Assembly: GCA_019117265.1 (NCBI GenBank)
Contig: DXAB01000131.1
Location: 1 to 37,794 of the forward strand
DNA: 37,794 bases
Direction of reading: 5' to 3'
DNA from: Candidatus Olsenella pullicola
Lineage (GTDB): Bacteria; Actinomycetota; Coriobacteriia; Coriobacteriales; Atopobiaceae
Both the position numbers and the translations under genes were made by a program. The notes under the pieces are model-generated. The model did no database searches. It was given only the letters and a program-made list of their open reading frames with translations, and was not told the DNA's origin. How positions within the stretch are numbered: position 1 is the stretch's first letter; each line of letters starts with the position of its first letter. This document shows, in pieces, positions 27,253 to 36,200 of the stretch.

Positions 27253-27258
27253 AACACG

Positions 27259-28398
27259 ATGATCAAGGACACCGACACCCTCAGCAACTATCTCGCCGTG
27301 ATCAAGGTCGTTGGCGTGGGCGGTGGCGGCACCAACGCCGTCAACCGCATGATCGAGGAGGGCATCCGCGGTGTTGAGTTCGTCGCCGTCAACACGGACG
27401 CCCAGGCCCTCGCCATCTCCGACGCCGACATCAAGGTCCACATTGGCACTGACATCACCAAGGGCCTTGGCGCCGGCGCCAACCCCGAGGTCGGCAAGGA
27501 GGCCGCCGAGGACACGCGCGACGAGATCAAGGCGGCGCTCGCCGGTGCCGACATGGTCTTCATCACCGCTGGCGAGGGCGGCGGCACCGGTACCGGCGCT
27601 GCCCCCGTTGTTGCCGACATCGCCAAGAACGACATCGGCGCCCTTACCGTCGGCGTTGTGACCAAGCCCTTCGCCTTCGAGGGCCGCAAGCGCTACAACT
27701 CCGCCATCGAGGGCATCCGCAACCTCTCCGAGAACGTCGACACGCTCATCGTGATCCCCAACGATCGCCTGCTCGACCTCTCCGAGAAGAAGACCACCAT
27801 GCTCGAGGCCTTCCGCATGGCCGATGACGTCCTGTGCCAGGGCACCCAGGGCATCACTGACCTCATCACCGTTCCGGGCCTCATCAACCTCGACTTTGCC
27901 GACGTCTGCACCATCATGAGGAGCTCCGGCACCGCGATGATGGGCATCGGCACCGCCTCCGGCGACAACCGCGCCACCGACGCCGCCGAGGAGGCCATCT
28001 CCAGCCGCCTGCTCGAGGGCTCCATCGACGGCGCCACGCGCGTCCTTCTCTCCATCGCCGGCAACAAGGACCTCGGCATCCAGGAGATCAACGACGCCGC
28101 CGACCTCGTTGCCCAGAACGTCGACCCCGAGGCCACGATCATCTTTGGCACCGTCGTCGACGAGTCCCTCGGCGACCAGGTCCGCGTGACCGTCATCGCC
28201 ACCGGCTTTGATGACGGCAACGTCCAGCAGCAGCTGCCCACGATGACCGTCACCCGCCCCGCCGCCTCCGAGCACAGGAGCGCCCCGAAGCCCAAGCCGG
28301 CCTCCAAGCCCATCAACGTGAGCCGCCCGCAGTCCTCCTCGTCCTCCAACGACAAGGAGTTTGACATCCCCGAGTTCCTCAAGCGCAGCCGACTCTAA
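27259..28398 (+). CDS. ftsZ: Cell division GTPase FtsZ
   Basis: Tubulin-like GTPase that forms the division ring; 379 residues. The nucleotide site has [11 protein letters not shown] at about 21-31 and the tubulin signature [10 protein letters not shown] at 108-117; the T7 synergy loop NLDFADV is near 212. A flexible linker (about 330-364) leads to the C-terminal peptide [13 protein letters not shown], the docking site for partners such as SepF. Of two ATGs, 27259 is preferred because AGGAGG stands 6 bases before it; the upstream ATG at 27244 has no such site. With ftsA absent, SepF encoded at 30094 is the likely membrane tether. Confidence 0.98.
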   Translation: MIKDTDTLSNYLAVIKVVGVGGGGTNAVNRMIEEGIRGVEFVAVNTDAQALAISDADIKVHIGTDITKGLGAGANPEVGKEAAEDTRDEIKAALAGADMVFITAGEGGGTGTGAAPVVADIAKNDIGALTVGVVTKPFAFEGRKRYNSAIEGIRNLSENVDTLIVIPNDRLLDLSEKKTTMLEAFRMADDVLCQGTQGITDLITVPGLINLDFADVCTIMRSSGTAMMGIGTASGDNRATDAAEEAISSRLLEGSIDGATRVLLSIAGNKDLGIQEINDAADLVAQNVDPEATIIFGTVVDESLGDQVRVTVIATGFDDGNVQQQLPTMTVTRPAASEHRSAPKPKPASKPINVSRPQSSSSSNDKEFDIPEFLKRSRL

Positions 28399-29259
28399 AT
28401 GCCCCTCCTGACACGACATCACGTGGGAGGCGTGACCCTGCTCACCAGCGAGAGCGCTGGGGGCGGGGTCACCTTTGCATTCACCGAGCGCTCGGGCGGG
28501 GTCTCGAGCGCCCCGTACGCCTCGCTCAACCTGGGCTCTGCCTGCGGCGACGACCCGGCCGCCGTGGCCGAGAATCGCCGCCGGGCGCTCGCGGCCATCG
28601 GGGCCGAGGGGCTTCTCGGGAGCCTTGTGAACCCGCGCCAGGTGCACGGCGACCACGTTGTGGTCGTGCGGTCCGGGCGTGCCGACGACGTTGCCCGCGC
28701 CCAGGCGGAGGCGCGTGCCGGAGCGGACGCCGTGGTGTGCACGGCGCTCGACGTCCCGGTGCTGCTCTGCTTTGCGGACTGCGTCCCGGTGGTGCTCACG
28801 TGCCCCGGGGGCTTTGCCGTGGCGCACTCCGGTTGGCGCGGGACGATCGCGCGCATCGCATCAAAGGCCGTGCGCGTTCTCTGCGAGGAGGCCGGCTGCG
28901 CGCCGTCCGAGGTCAGCGCCTTCGTGGGGCCGCACGTGCTCGGAGCGGACTATGAGGTCTCGGAGGAGCTCGCCGAGCGCTTCTCGGCGGAGTTTGGTCC
29001 GTCGGCGCTCTGCTCGCCGCGCCACCTCGACCTCTCCGCCTGTCTCGCGGCAACGCTCGCGGACGCGGGCGTCCTGCCCGAGCGGACCTCGTGGTGCGAC
29101 GTCTCCACGGCGAGCAGCACGGATCGGTTCTTCTCGTATCGGGCCGAGAACGGGACCTGCGGCAGGCACGGGGCCCTTGCGGTGATGCTCGACGAGACGC
29201 GGGCGTGGCCCGCGAAGGGTGACGCGCCCCACGCGAAGGGGGAGGTGATGCCCCGATGA
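28399..29259 (+). CDS. pgeF: PgeF/YlmD family purine nucleoside phosphorylase (laccase domain)
   Basis: A 286-residue member of the YfiH/YlmD multicopper-oxidase-like family, often annotated as polyphenol oxidase. Studied members act as purine nucleoside phosphorylases and, in E. coli (PgeF/YfiH), help peptidoglycan fidelity by removing misincorporated L-Ser precursors. The zinc-site motifs are visible: QVHGDHV near residue 80, FADCVPV near 121, and HSGWRG near 140. The ATG directly follows the ftsZ stop, and the end overlaps yggS by 4 bp (ATGA). Linkage to ftsZ is conserved in Bacillus and actinobacteria. Confidence 0.9.
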   Translation: MPLLTRHHVGGVTLLTSESAGGGVTFAFTERSGGVSSAPYASLNLGSACGDDPAAVAENRRRALAAIGAEGLLGSLVNPRQVHGDHVVVVRSGRADDVARAQAEARAGADAVVCTALDVPVLLCFADCVPVVLTCPGGFAVAHSGWRGTIARIASKAVRVLCEEAGCAPSEVSAFVGPHVLGADYEVSEELAERFSAEFGPSALCSPRHLDLSACLAATLADAGVLPERTSWCDVSTASSTDRFFSYRAENGTCGRHGALAVMLDETRAWPAKGDAPHAKGEVMPR

Positions 29260-29981
29260 GCGAGGACGAGCGGTACGCGTGCTTCCTCCGCGAGCGTCGG
29301 GACGAGATTCTGGAGAGGGTGGCCGCCGCTGCCGAGCGGTCCGGCAGGTCCGCGAGTGACGTGCGCGCCATCGCGGTCTCCAAGACCGTGGGCCCGAGCG
29401 AGGTGCTTCTCGCCCGCGGGGCGGGCTGGGACGCCTTTGGCGAGAACCGCCCGCAGGAGCTGGGAAGAAAGCTCGAGGCGCTCGGGGGGCTCCCCGAGAT
29501 GGCCGGCGTGCGCTTTGACATGATCGGCAACCTCCAGAAGAACAAGATCAACCAGGTGATCGGGCGCGTGGCGCTCATTCACTCCATCTCGTCGGAGCAC
29601 CTCGCCGAGGCGGTCTCCGTGCGCAGCGAGGCGCGCGGCCTCCGCTCGGACGTGCTTCTCGAGGTGAACGTCTCGGGGGAGGTCTCGAAGTCCGGCTTTT
29701 CCCCGGACGAGCTTCGCGCCGCCGTGGAGCGCGTCGTGGCGCTTTCGGGCCTGCGCGTCCGGGGCCTCATGACGATGGCGCCCGCCCGAGACGCGGACGC
29801 CGCCCGCAGGACCTTCTCGGGCCTGAGGGAGCTCGCCGAGGAGCTGCGCGCTCGCACGGGGCTTGCGCTCGAGACGCTCTCATGCGGGATGAGCGACGAC
29901 TTTGAGATTGCGGTGGAGGAGGGGTCCACCCTCGTCCGCCTCGGCAGGTGCGTGTTTGACCAGGGCTATGCCCTGACGTGA
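29256..29981 (+). CDS. yggS: YggS-family pyridoxal-phosphate-binding protein
   Basis: A 241-residue PLP homeostasis protein with the fold of alanine-racemase N-domains (COG0325). Lys43 in AVSK binds PLP. FGENRPQEL, FDMIGNLQKNK and GLMTMAP fit the family, as does SCGMSDDFEIAVEEGSTLVRLG near the C-terminus. The more usual HxIGxLQxNK segment reads FDMIGNLQKNK here. It starts by overlap with pgeF and belongs to the ftsZ-downstream group (ylmE in Bacillus). Confidence 0.93.
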   Translation: MSEDERYACFLRERRDEILERVAAAAERSGRSASDVRAIAVSKTVGPSEVLLARGAGWDAFGENRPQELGRKLEALGGLPEMAGVRFDMIGNLQKNKINQVIGRVALIHSISSEHLAEAVSVRSEARGLRSDVLLEVNVSGEVSKSGFSPDELRAAVERVVALSGLRVRGLMTMAPARDADAARRTFSGLRELAEELRARTGLALETLSCGMSDDFEIAVEEGSTLVRLGRCVFDQGYALT

Positions 29982-29989
29982 CCACGGAG

Positions 29990-30056
29990 CCCGCGAGCCT
30001 CGCGTCCACGTTGCGCCGAGTGCGTTTTTGGACGTGCGGACGCGGGGGCTCGCGGG
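29990..30056 (+). promoter_or_regulatory. Large GC-rich stem-loop before sepF
   Basis: CCCGCGAGCC (29990-29999) pairs with GGCTCGCGGG (30047-30056), and CGCGTCC (30001-30007) pairs with GGACGCG (30038-30044): 17 bp in all, with one small internal loop. An inner CACGT/ACGTG can extend it. TTTTT lies in the loop, not after the stem. It starts 9 bases after the yggS stop and ends about 26 bases before the sepF ribosome site. Confidence 0.6.
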
Positions 30057-30093
30057 GAGACAGACGGCAGCAAGCCAGATGAAGGAGAATGAC

Positions 30094-30735
30094 ATGAGTT
30101 TTCTCGACACGATCAAGGACAAGCTCCACGGCATCGCCGGGGACGACTACTACGAGGACGACTACTACGAGGAGGACTACGAGGACGAGGGCTACGACCG
30201 CGGTGCCTCCGCCCGTCGCCGCGACCCCGGCTCGAGTCCGCGCCTTCTGGGGACGACCCCCCGCCCCGAGGCGGAGAGCGTATCCGTCTACACCCGCTCC
30301 GGCCGTCCCGTGAGCGCCGAGCGCACCCAGCAGACGGCTCCCGTGAGTCCGCGCGCCTACGCCGAAACCCCTGCCGCCGAGGCCTACGAGTCCGCGACCG
30401 GGCGCATCCCCACCCCCGGAGACCTCGGCCCGCGCACCATCTCACGCATCTCATCGAGCCAGCTTCCGCCCTACGTGCTCAAGCCGGTCTCCTATGACGA
30501 CGTCCAGACCGTCGTGCGCCGCGTGCGCACCAACCAGCCCGTGGTCGTCGTCTTCCGCAACACCAACATCGAGACGGCCAAGCGCATCCTGGACTTCTGC
30601 TTTGGCTTCTCGTACGGCATCGGCGGCGAGATCGAGGAGCTGGGCGACCGCGTCTTTGCCGTGCTGCCCGCCGGCGCCTCCCTCTCCAAGGCTGACATCG
30701 ACAAGCTCGTCGCCGATGGCGACCTCGTCCGCTAG
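30094..30735 (+). CDS. sepF: Cell division protein SepF
   Basis: A 213-residue FtsZ-binding protein. The N-terminal MSFLDTIKDKLHG can form the amphipathic membrane-binding helix. Next comes a run of Asp/Glu/Tyr (about 15-33), a variable linker, and the SepF core (about 127-210) with PVVVVFRNTNIETAKRILDF and GGEIEELGDRVFAVLP. In actinobacteria lacking FtsA, SepF tethers FtsZ to the membrane. The ATG at 30094 is chosen because AAGGAG is 6 bases upstream; in-frame ATGs at 30028 and 30079 lack this. A strong stem-loop precedes it. proC begins 10 bp after the stop. Confidence 0.95.
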   Translation: MSFLDTIKDKLHGIAGDDYYEDDYYEEDYEDEGYDRGASARRRDPGSSPRLLGTTPRPEAESVSVYTRSGRPVSAERTQQTAPVSPRAYAETPAAEAYESATGRIPTPGDLGPRTISRISSSQLPPYVLKPVSYDDVQTVVRRVRTNQPVVVVFRNTNIETAKRILDFCFGFSYGIGGEIEELGDRVFAVLPAGASLSKADIDKLVADGDLVR

Positions 30736-30745
30736 GCGGCGCGCG

Positions 30746-31558
30746 ATGTCATCTGAGCTGAACATCTCCGTTGGCATCATCGGCGGTGGCTCGATGGGTG
30801 GCTCCATTGCCCGCGGGCTCGTTGACTCGGGTCTGCTCCCCGCCGCGCGCGTGCTCGTGGCAGACTCCGACGGCGAGAAGCGCGCGGCGCTCGCCAAGAC
30901 CGGCATGCGCGTCCTCGCGGACGCGCCGTCGCTTGCCGCCGAGGAGCCCGACGTCGTCATCCTGGCGGTGAAGCCCCAGGTGCTCGGCGACGTCATGGGA
31001 CAGGTGGCCGCCCGCCTCGCGGGGAGGTGCGTCATCTCCATCGCCGCGGGGGTGAGTGTCGCCACCATTGAGGCAGCCCTTCCCGGGGCGCGCGTGGTGC
31101 GCGTGATGCCCAACCTGCCGGTGCAAGTGCGCTCCGGCGCCACGGCCGTCACGGGTGGCGCGAGCGCCACGGCCGATGACGTGTCGCTTGCGTGCGAGCT
31201 CTTCTCGGCGCTGGGGTCGGTTGCCGTGATGCGCGAGGACCAGCTGGACGTCTCGGGGGCCGTTGTTGGCACGGCTCCCGCGTTCTTCTCGCTCTTTGTG
31301 GACGCGCTCACGCGCGCTGCCGTGCTGCGGGGGCTTCCCGCGGCCTCCGCGCGCGAGCTGGTGGAGACTACCATGCGCGGGTGCGCCGAGGAGCTGCTGA
31401 ATGAGGGCGTGCATCCGAGGGAATATATGGAGCGCGTGACCTCTCCCGGCGGAACGACGGCTGCGGCTTTGCGAGAGCTCGAGCCGGCGCTCATGGACGG
31501 GACGTACGCGGCCGTGGACGCGGCGCTCGCCCGCACGCGCGAGCTCGCCGGCAGGTAG
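30746..31558 (+). CDS. proC: Pyrroline-5-carboxylate reductase
   Basis: Last step of proline synthesis: reduces 1-pyrroline-5-carboxylate with NAD(P)H. It is 270 residues. The Rossmann motif GIIGGGSMGGSIARGL is at about 10-25, VILAVKPQ at about 71, VRVMPNLPV at about 116, and the C-terminal substrate segment VTSPGGTTAAALREL at about 232. The ribosome site is weak (AGGCGG). Its place between sepF and yggT is shared with some other lineages, and it may be transcribed from the division operon. Confidence 0.94.
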   Translation: MSSELNISVGIIGGGSMGGSIARGLVDSGLLPAARVLVADSDGEKRAALAKTGMRVLADAPSLAAEEPDVVILAVKPQVLGDVMGQVAARLAGRCVISIAAGVSVATIEAALPGARVVRVMPNLPVQVRSGATAVTGGASATADDVSLACELFSALGSVAVMREDQLDVSGAVVGTAPAFFSLFVDALTRAAVLRGLPAASARELVETTMRGCAEELLNEGVHPREYMERVTSPGGTTAAALRELEPALMDGTYAAVDAALARTRELAGR

Positions 31559-31579
31559 GAAAGAGGAAAGGCTCCCCGA

Positions 31580-31843
31580 GTGCTCAACATCGTCGTTTTG
31601 ATTCAACGCCTGTTTAACATCTACGAGGTGCTCATCGTGGTCTGGTGCCTCCTGTCGTGGGTTCCCATGCGCGGCGGAGGCTTCCTGGACGACGTTCGCG
31701 GCGCCATCGGCATGCTGGTCGAGCCCTATCTTGGGATCTTCCGCAGGGTCATCCCGCCGTTTGGCGGCATTGACTTCTCGCCAGTTGTGGCAATATTGGC
31801 GCTCGGCATCATCGAGCGACTGGTCTTCTCGCTTATTCTGTAG
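31580..31843 (+). CDS. yggT: YggT family membrane protein
   Basis: An 87-residue membrane protein of the YggT/YlmG family with two hydrophobic segments (about 3-27 and 64-87) joined by a conserved loop holding WVPM and LVEPYLGIFRRVIPPFGGIDFSP. The family is linked to septum or nucleoid organisation in bacteria and plastids, but its molecular role is unknown. It starts with GTG behind AGGAAAGG. Linkage between sepF and divIVA is conserved in Gram-positives. Confidence 0.93.
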   Translation: MLNIVVLIQRLFNIYEVLIVVWCLLSWVPMRGGGFLDDVRGAIGMLVEPYLGIFRRVIPPFGGIDFSPVVAILALGIIERLVFSLIL

Positions 31844-31905
31844 AATTATCTGGTACGGTTGCGCGGGCAGGCGTCCGCGCCGGCGCTCAGCGAAAGGGAA
31901 ATAGA
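31841..31905 (+). promoter_or_regulatory. Candidate divIVA promoter and leader hairpin
   Basis: TAGAAT (31841-31846) or TACGGT (31854-31859) could be a -10; no clear -35 is seen. Downstream, GCGCGG (31861-31866) pairs with CCGCGC (31875-31880). AAAGGGAAA then precedes the ATG. Confidence 0.35.
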
Positions 31906-32577
31906 ATGGCAATCACACCAGCAGACATCGAACAGCAGACCTTCTCTCCCTCCAAGCACGGCTACGACACCGAGGAGGTCGACGCCTTCCTCGAGCAGCT
32001 CTCCTCCGAGGTTGACGCGATGCTTCAGAAGATCGCTGACCTCAAGGGCCGCCTGACCTCCACCGAGCAGCAGCTCTCAGCCGCCCAGGCTCAGATTGCC
32101 AACCTCGAGGAGCGCGAGGTCGCCCCCGCGCCGGCTCCCGTGCCCGCGCCGGTTGCCACCGACACGCTCGCCGCTTCCGAGCGCCAGATCTCCCAGGTGC
32201 TCATCGTTGCCCAGCAGTCCGCCGACAAGCTCGTGGCCGACGCGCGCGACAACGCCGAGCGCATTCGTAACGAGGCCGACGCCAAGGCTCGCGAGGTCAT
32301 CCGTCAGGCCCTCGCCGAGAAGCAGAACGAGCTCGACGAGATCGATCGCCTCAAGAGCTCCCGCGAGGAGTTCCGCGCCGAGTACAAGAAGCTCCTCCAG
32401 CACTTCATGGACGACGCCGAGGCCGTCTTCCCGTCTCAGGTTGGCCTCTCCTCCTCGCTGACCGGCTCCGCCGGCACCACGCACGCCGACGTCCCCGTTG
32501 CCGCCCCCACGCCCGTGGCCCCCATCTCCACGCCCGCCCCGACAGCGACTGCGGCTGATTTCGGCGACCTCGACTAG
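31906..32577 (+). CDS. divIVA: DivIVA-family polar/septal protein
   Basis: A 223-residue coiled-coil protein of the DivIVA/Wag31 family, which binds curved membrane at poles and septa and recruits growth or division partners. The N-terminal domain is typical: ITPADIEQQTFSPSKHGYDTEEVDAFLEQL. A first coiled coil runs to about 70, a Pro/Ala/Val linker follows (73-88), then a long second coiled coil (about 95-165, ADARDNAERIRNEADAKAREVI). The C-terminal 50 residues are Pro/Ala/Thr-rich. ylmH, often found before divIVA, is absent. A strong terminator ends the unit. Confidence 0.93.
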   Translation: MAITPADIEQQTFSPSKHGYDTEEVDAFLEQLSSEVDAMLQKIADLKGRLTSTEQQLSAAQAQIANLEEREVAPAPAPVPAPVATDTLAASERQISQVLIVAQQSADKLVADARDNAERIRNEADAKAREVIRQALAEKQNELDEIDRLKSSREEFRAEYKKLLQHFMDDAEAVFPSQVGLSSSLTGSAGTTHADVPVAAPTPVAPISTPAPTATAADFGDLD

Positions 32578-32602
32578 CGCGCCGCACGCATCTCGCGCCT
32601 CA

Positions 32603-32636
32603 CGCCCCGTGCCCTTCTCGGCCCGGGGCGTTTTTT
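32603..32636 (+). terminator. Intrinsic terminator after divIVA
   Basis: CGCCCCG (32603-32609) pairs with CGGGGCG (32624-32630), with GCC/GGC continuing inside around a CTTCTC loop; TTTTTT follows at 32631-32636. It is the only textbook intrinsic terminator found in the window and closes the division cluster. Confidence 0.92.
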
Positions 32637-32929
32637 CATGGCTCTTCTCGCTGTGCGGGGTGGACGCCTGTGGTTGCGCCCGTAGGTAGATTCGGACCGC
32701 AGGTTTACCCATGGCCCGGGGGCCCATTTCATGTGGAAACATCACAGGACCCGCGTGAGAAGACCTCCTGCGCCCGTCCATTCTCAGGCTCATAAAGTAG
32801 ACAATTTGAACGGCGGGTGATTAAATGTACAAAATGCCCCAGGGGGTACATTCTTCTGCAGGAACGCCCTGGGTGGCGATTTCTTCGGGCAATGGGAAAA
32901 ATGTCTAACGTTTTGGGCAGGGGTGCGTG
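32637..32929. other. Spacer before the accessory island
   Basis: No gene is seen. The composition turns AT-richer from about 32790. It contains the candidate promoter and inverted repeat annotated at 32806-32852, and several CCC/GGG-rich short stems. Confidence 0.45.
32806..32852 (+). promoter_or_regulatory. Candidate promoter overlapped by inverted repeat
   Basis: TTGAAC (32806-32811), a 16-bp spacer and TACAAA (32828-32833) form a plausible promoter. AATGTAC (32824-32830) and GTACATT (32846-32852) are a perfect inverted repeat that covers the start of the -10 and the start site, a typical repressor position. The small winged-helix protein encoded just downstream is a candidate ligand. Confidence 0.45.
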
Positions 32930-33220
32930 ATGACGGGGTTTGAAGGGGCCAGGGATACCGAAGTTGCTCCCCGTCGCCTCACGTGGACCCAGCGCGAGCT
33001 CCTGCACTACATCGGTGGGGAGACCGCGCTCAAAGGTGGCATCTGCGCCACCAAGCGTGACCTTGCAAAACTCACCGGACGAAACGTCAAGACCGTTGAC
33101 CGGGGCCTTGCCGCGCTGCGCCGCGACGGGCTCATCGAGGTCGAGATGCGCTTTGCCGAAAACGGGGCACAGCTGTCGAACTGGTATCGAGCGCGGTTGC
33201 CGGCCGTGCCATCCGAGTGA
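32930..33220 (+). CDS. Small winged helix-turn-helix protein
   Basis: A 96-residue basic protein. Residues about 14-85 fit a winged helix-turn-helix: LTWTQRELLHYIGG as first helix, KRDLAKLTGRNVKTVDRGLAALRRDG as helix-turn-helix, and LIEVEMRFAENGAQLSNWYR as the wing. No ligand or oligomerisation domain is visible. The ATG at 32930 has AGGGG six bases upstream; a GTG directly before it is too close. The gene lies 66 bp before the large surface-protein gene on the same strand, with no terminator between, so it may regulate that gene and its own promoter. The specific family is not recognised; replication-initiator-like domains look similar. Confidence 0.7.
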   Translation: MTGFEGARDTEVAPRRLTWTQRELLHYIGGETALKGGICATKRDLAKLTGRNVKTVDRGLAALRRDGLIEVEMRFAENGAQLSNWYRARLPAVPSE

Positions 33221-33286
33221 CACGACGGGGCATCGGCGCGGCCGGTGTCCCTTGATGTGCAAATTGTCAAAGGAAAGGCGGTAAAC

Positions 33287-36200
33287 ATGAGAAATACGGA
33301 AGGGAGTCCGAGGTGGCTGGCGGTCCTGCTTGGCGTGGCGCTGCTGGCAGGGGCTGCGCCGCTGTCGGCGGCGCTCGCCGAGGAGCCGGCGTCAGGTGAC
33401 GGGCAGCCCGGCGAGGAGATTGTCGTGCAGAACGAGACGAGCGGGGAGGCCGAGCAGACCTCCGTTGATCCCCGCGTTGCGGGCGCCGTGTACGTGAGCG
33501 TTAACGGCAATGATACTAATAACGGTCTGACGGACGATGCTCCCGTGGCGACCCTTGCCCATGCTGTTGAGATAGCCCATGACGGAGACACCATCTACGT
33601 GATGAGCGACCTCACGATGAGTGCTCCCGCACGATATTGGGACAAGAACCTCACTATCACGAGCGTTGGCGGTCCATGGACCCTAACTCGCTGCAATGAC
33701 GGCTTCAAAATGAGCAGCGATACCAATCTGGGTGGGTATAACGGTGCCATGATTGAGGTTGGCAACACTGGCTCGCTGACCATTACGAATCTAATTCTTG
33801 ACGATAACGGCAATACCGAAGGTACCCACTACGTGCAGGTGGCCCCTCATCAAAAAGTAGATGATGACGGTAATCCTATGGTTGATGAAGATGGGAATCC
33901 TGTTATGGAGGGCGGTTCCACAGAGATAGGCGGTGTCCTGATCCCTAACTCTGAGATCGTCCAAGACGGCATCATAGCGACATATAGCAGGAACGTCACC
34001 ATAACCCTTGGCGAGGGGACGCAGCTAAAGAACTATGGTGGGATGTCTGCTGTGCGCGTTTCGGGCGGAACGCTCGTGATGCAGAGCGGCAGTCAGATTT
34101 TTGACGATAAGGAGTTCGATCGCGCCAAGGGTGACAAGTCTGACTACGGCTTTGCCGGTGCAGTCTGGATTCAGTCAGGTACGTTTACGCTCGAAGAGGG
34201 AGCCTCTATTCACGACACGGATGGTCACGCCATCTATGCCGATGGGTCGGGGAGTAGCGCGACAGTAAATGGGTCGATTTATTCCATTGCGTCAAGCAGC
34301 AATGCGTGGAATGGCACTGCGGGTGTGGCCGTACATCTGCGCGGCGGTGCCGACCTGACGCTCAACGGATCAATTAGCAAAATTTCGGGAAGCGAAAACG
34401 GAAACGCCATCTATATTCTTGGGTCTGTCGGTGCAGAGGAGAGCTCTTGCACCATGAATGATGGCTCTGTGCTTCGGGACTGCTCGGCCAACATTACAGG
34501 CATACAGCTCTACGGTAGCGGGCCGGCAAGCTTGACGATGAACGGTGAGATCACGGGGCTGCAGAATACGGCAATCCACATGAATGAGGGCAGTCCAAGC
34601 GCTTCGACTGAGGGTACATTGAGGTGCAGCATTGGTCAGACCGGTTCAGTGCATGACAACGGGGGCAGTGGCTACGGCACCGTAACCATGCAGACCATTA
34701 ACGGTACCTTAGATGTCTACGGTAAGATAATTGATAACTTCAGCACCTCCCATGCGGGAATCTGCATGGCTCATAACATGTTTACGACTTCCGTGACACT
34801 GCATGACGGTGCTGAGGTCTCTCGAAACTACTCCACAGGCGGCGTGGCTGGAATAAACGCTAGTTTCGGAAGTGTGACAATCGAAGAGGGCGCTTCCGTT
34901 AGTGACAACGTTTCCCTGAGCGCCACCTCCGATAAGGGCGCGGGAGTATATGTCAGCGAAGGATGCCTGTTTGTGCTAAATGGCGGGACCGTTTCGGGTA
35001 ATGTTTCTGCCGGAGATAATGCCGGCGTTGTAGTGAAGCTGTCCAACTGGAGTCAGGATAACTGGGGTTCTCAGGCAGCGCGTGCAGAGCTGAATTCTGG
35101 CACCATTGATGGCAATGTTCGCAATGCGACCGTCACAACCAATGCTGACGGTGTAACTGCAGCGACTGAGGGCGGAGATCAGAGCTCTTTGGTTGTCACG
35201 GGAGGGGAAAAGGATTATGGATACGCAACGCGTCACCTCTCTGTCTCTAATGACGTCAATATCGATTATCAGAACATCCTCTTTTCTCGCTATGGTTTCA
35301 ATATCGAGAACCCCGCGAACGGCGTGAAGCTCGGCAATGCCTCCACTGCGGCTGAGTCGGCGGCTACTGCGGCTTATACCGATCAACAGCTCGCCACGGT
35401 CGTAGGCTCCTTCTGGTACGAGACCACGGCGGGCACGCAGCTCTTCTCGGTGTCTGATCTCACCTATGATGCCGACAAGCCCCTCTACGCCGCGCTCGTG
35501 GCGACCGATGAAACCGGTGCTCCGGTTGAGGGCGCGGCCGTGCCTCTCTACGTTGTGACTCCCGCTGCCGACGGGTCCTTCTCGCTGAATGTACCCGGTC
35601 AGAACGCCACCGGCTACGCGGTCGTGTTCCTGCAGGAGACCCCTGAGGAACCCACGGCCAAGGTCGTGACCGTCACGCCGGCCGACCTCACGGTCTACGA
35701 GGGCGGCGACGGCTACAGCGCAGTCGTCGGAAGCGATGGCGCCACGACCGAGAACTCCCTGCCGCACCCGATGTTCCGCATCGAGGGTGTGGACGATCCT
35801 ACGGGCCTGACCTTCGCCAACGAGACCACCAACAAGAGCTGGACGGTCGTCTCCGACGGTGACGGCTACTACCACTTCGAGCCGGCTGCCGGTCAGGATG
35901 ACGTGCGGGTGACCTACACCAACGCCGCGGGCGAGGTCGTGACGAGCGACCAGTTTGACGTTTCTGACGTGAGCGAGACCTTCGCGCAGTATGCCGTCAA
36001 CCTCTATCTGGGCGAGAACAACCTCGCCAACCTCTCCGCCAAGCAGGATGACGCCACCTATGCGGTCGCTCTTGGTTCCGGCACGCTGACGGTTCGCGCG
36101 GTCGAGGCTGACGACCCGTCTGACGTCACGAGCGACATAGCCACCGCGGCGCCCGACGACAAGCTCGCGGCGGACACGGCGCTCGCGGTCGAGCCCGAGG

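Noticed and set aside
27094..28827. Long minus-strand open frame antisense to ftsZ and pgeF
   Set aside because: Same reason: codon bias of FtsZ creates the open frame. The translation is Gly/Val/Ala-rich without domains.
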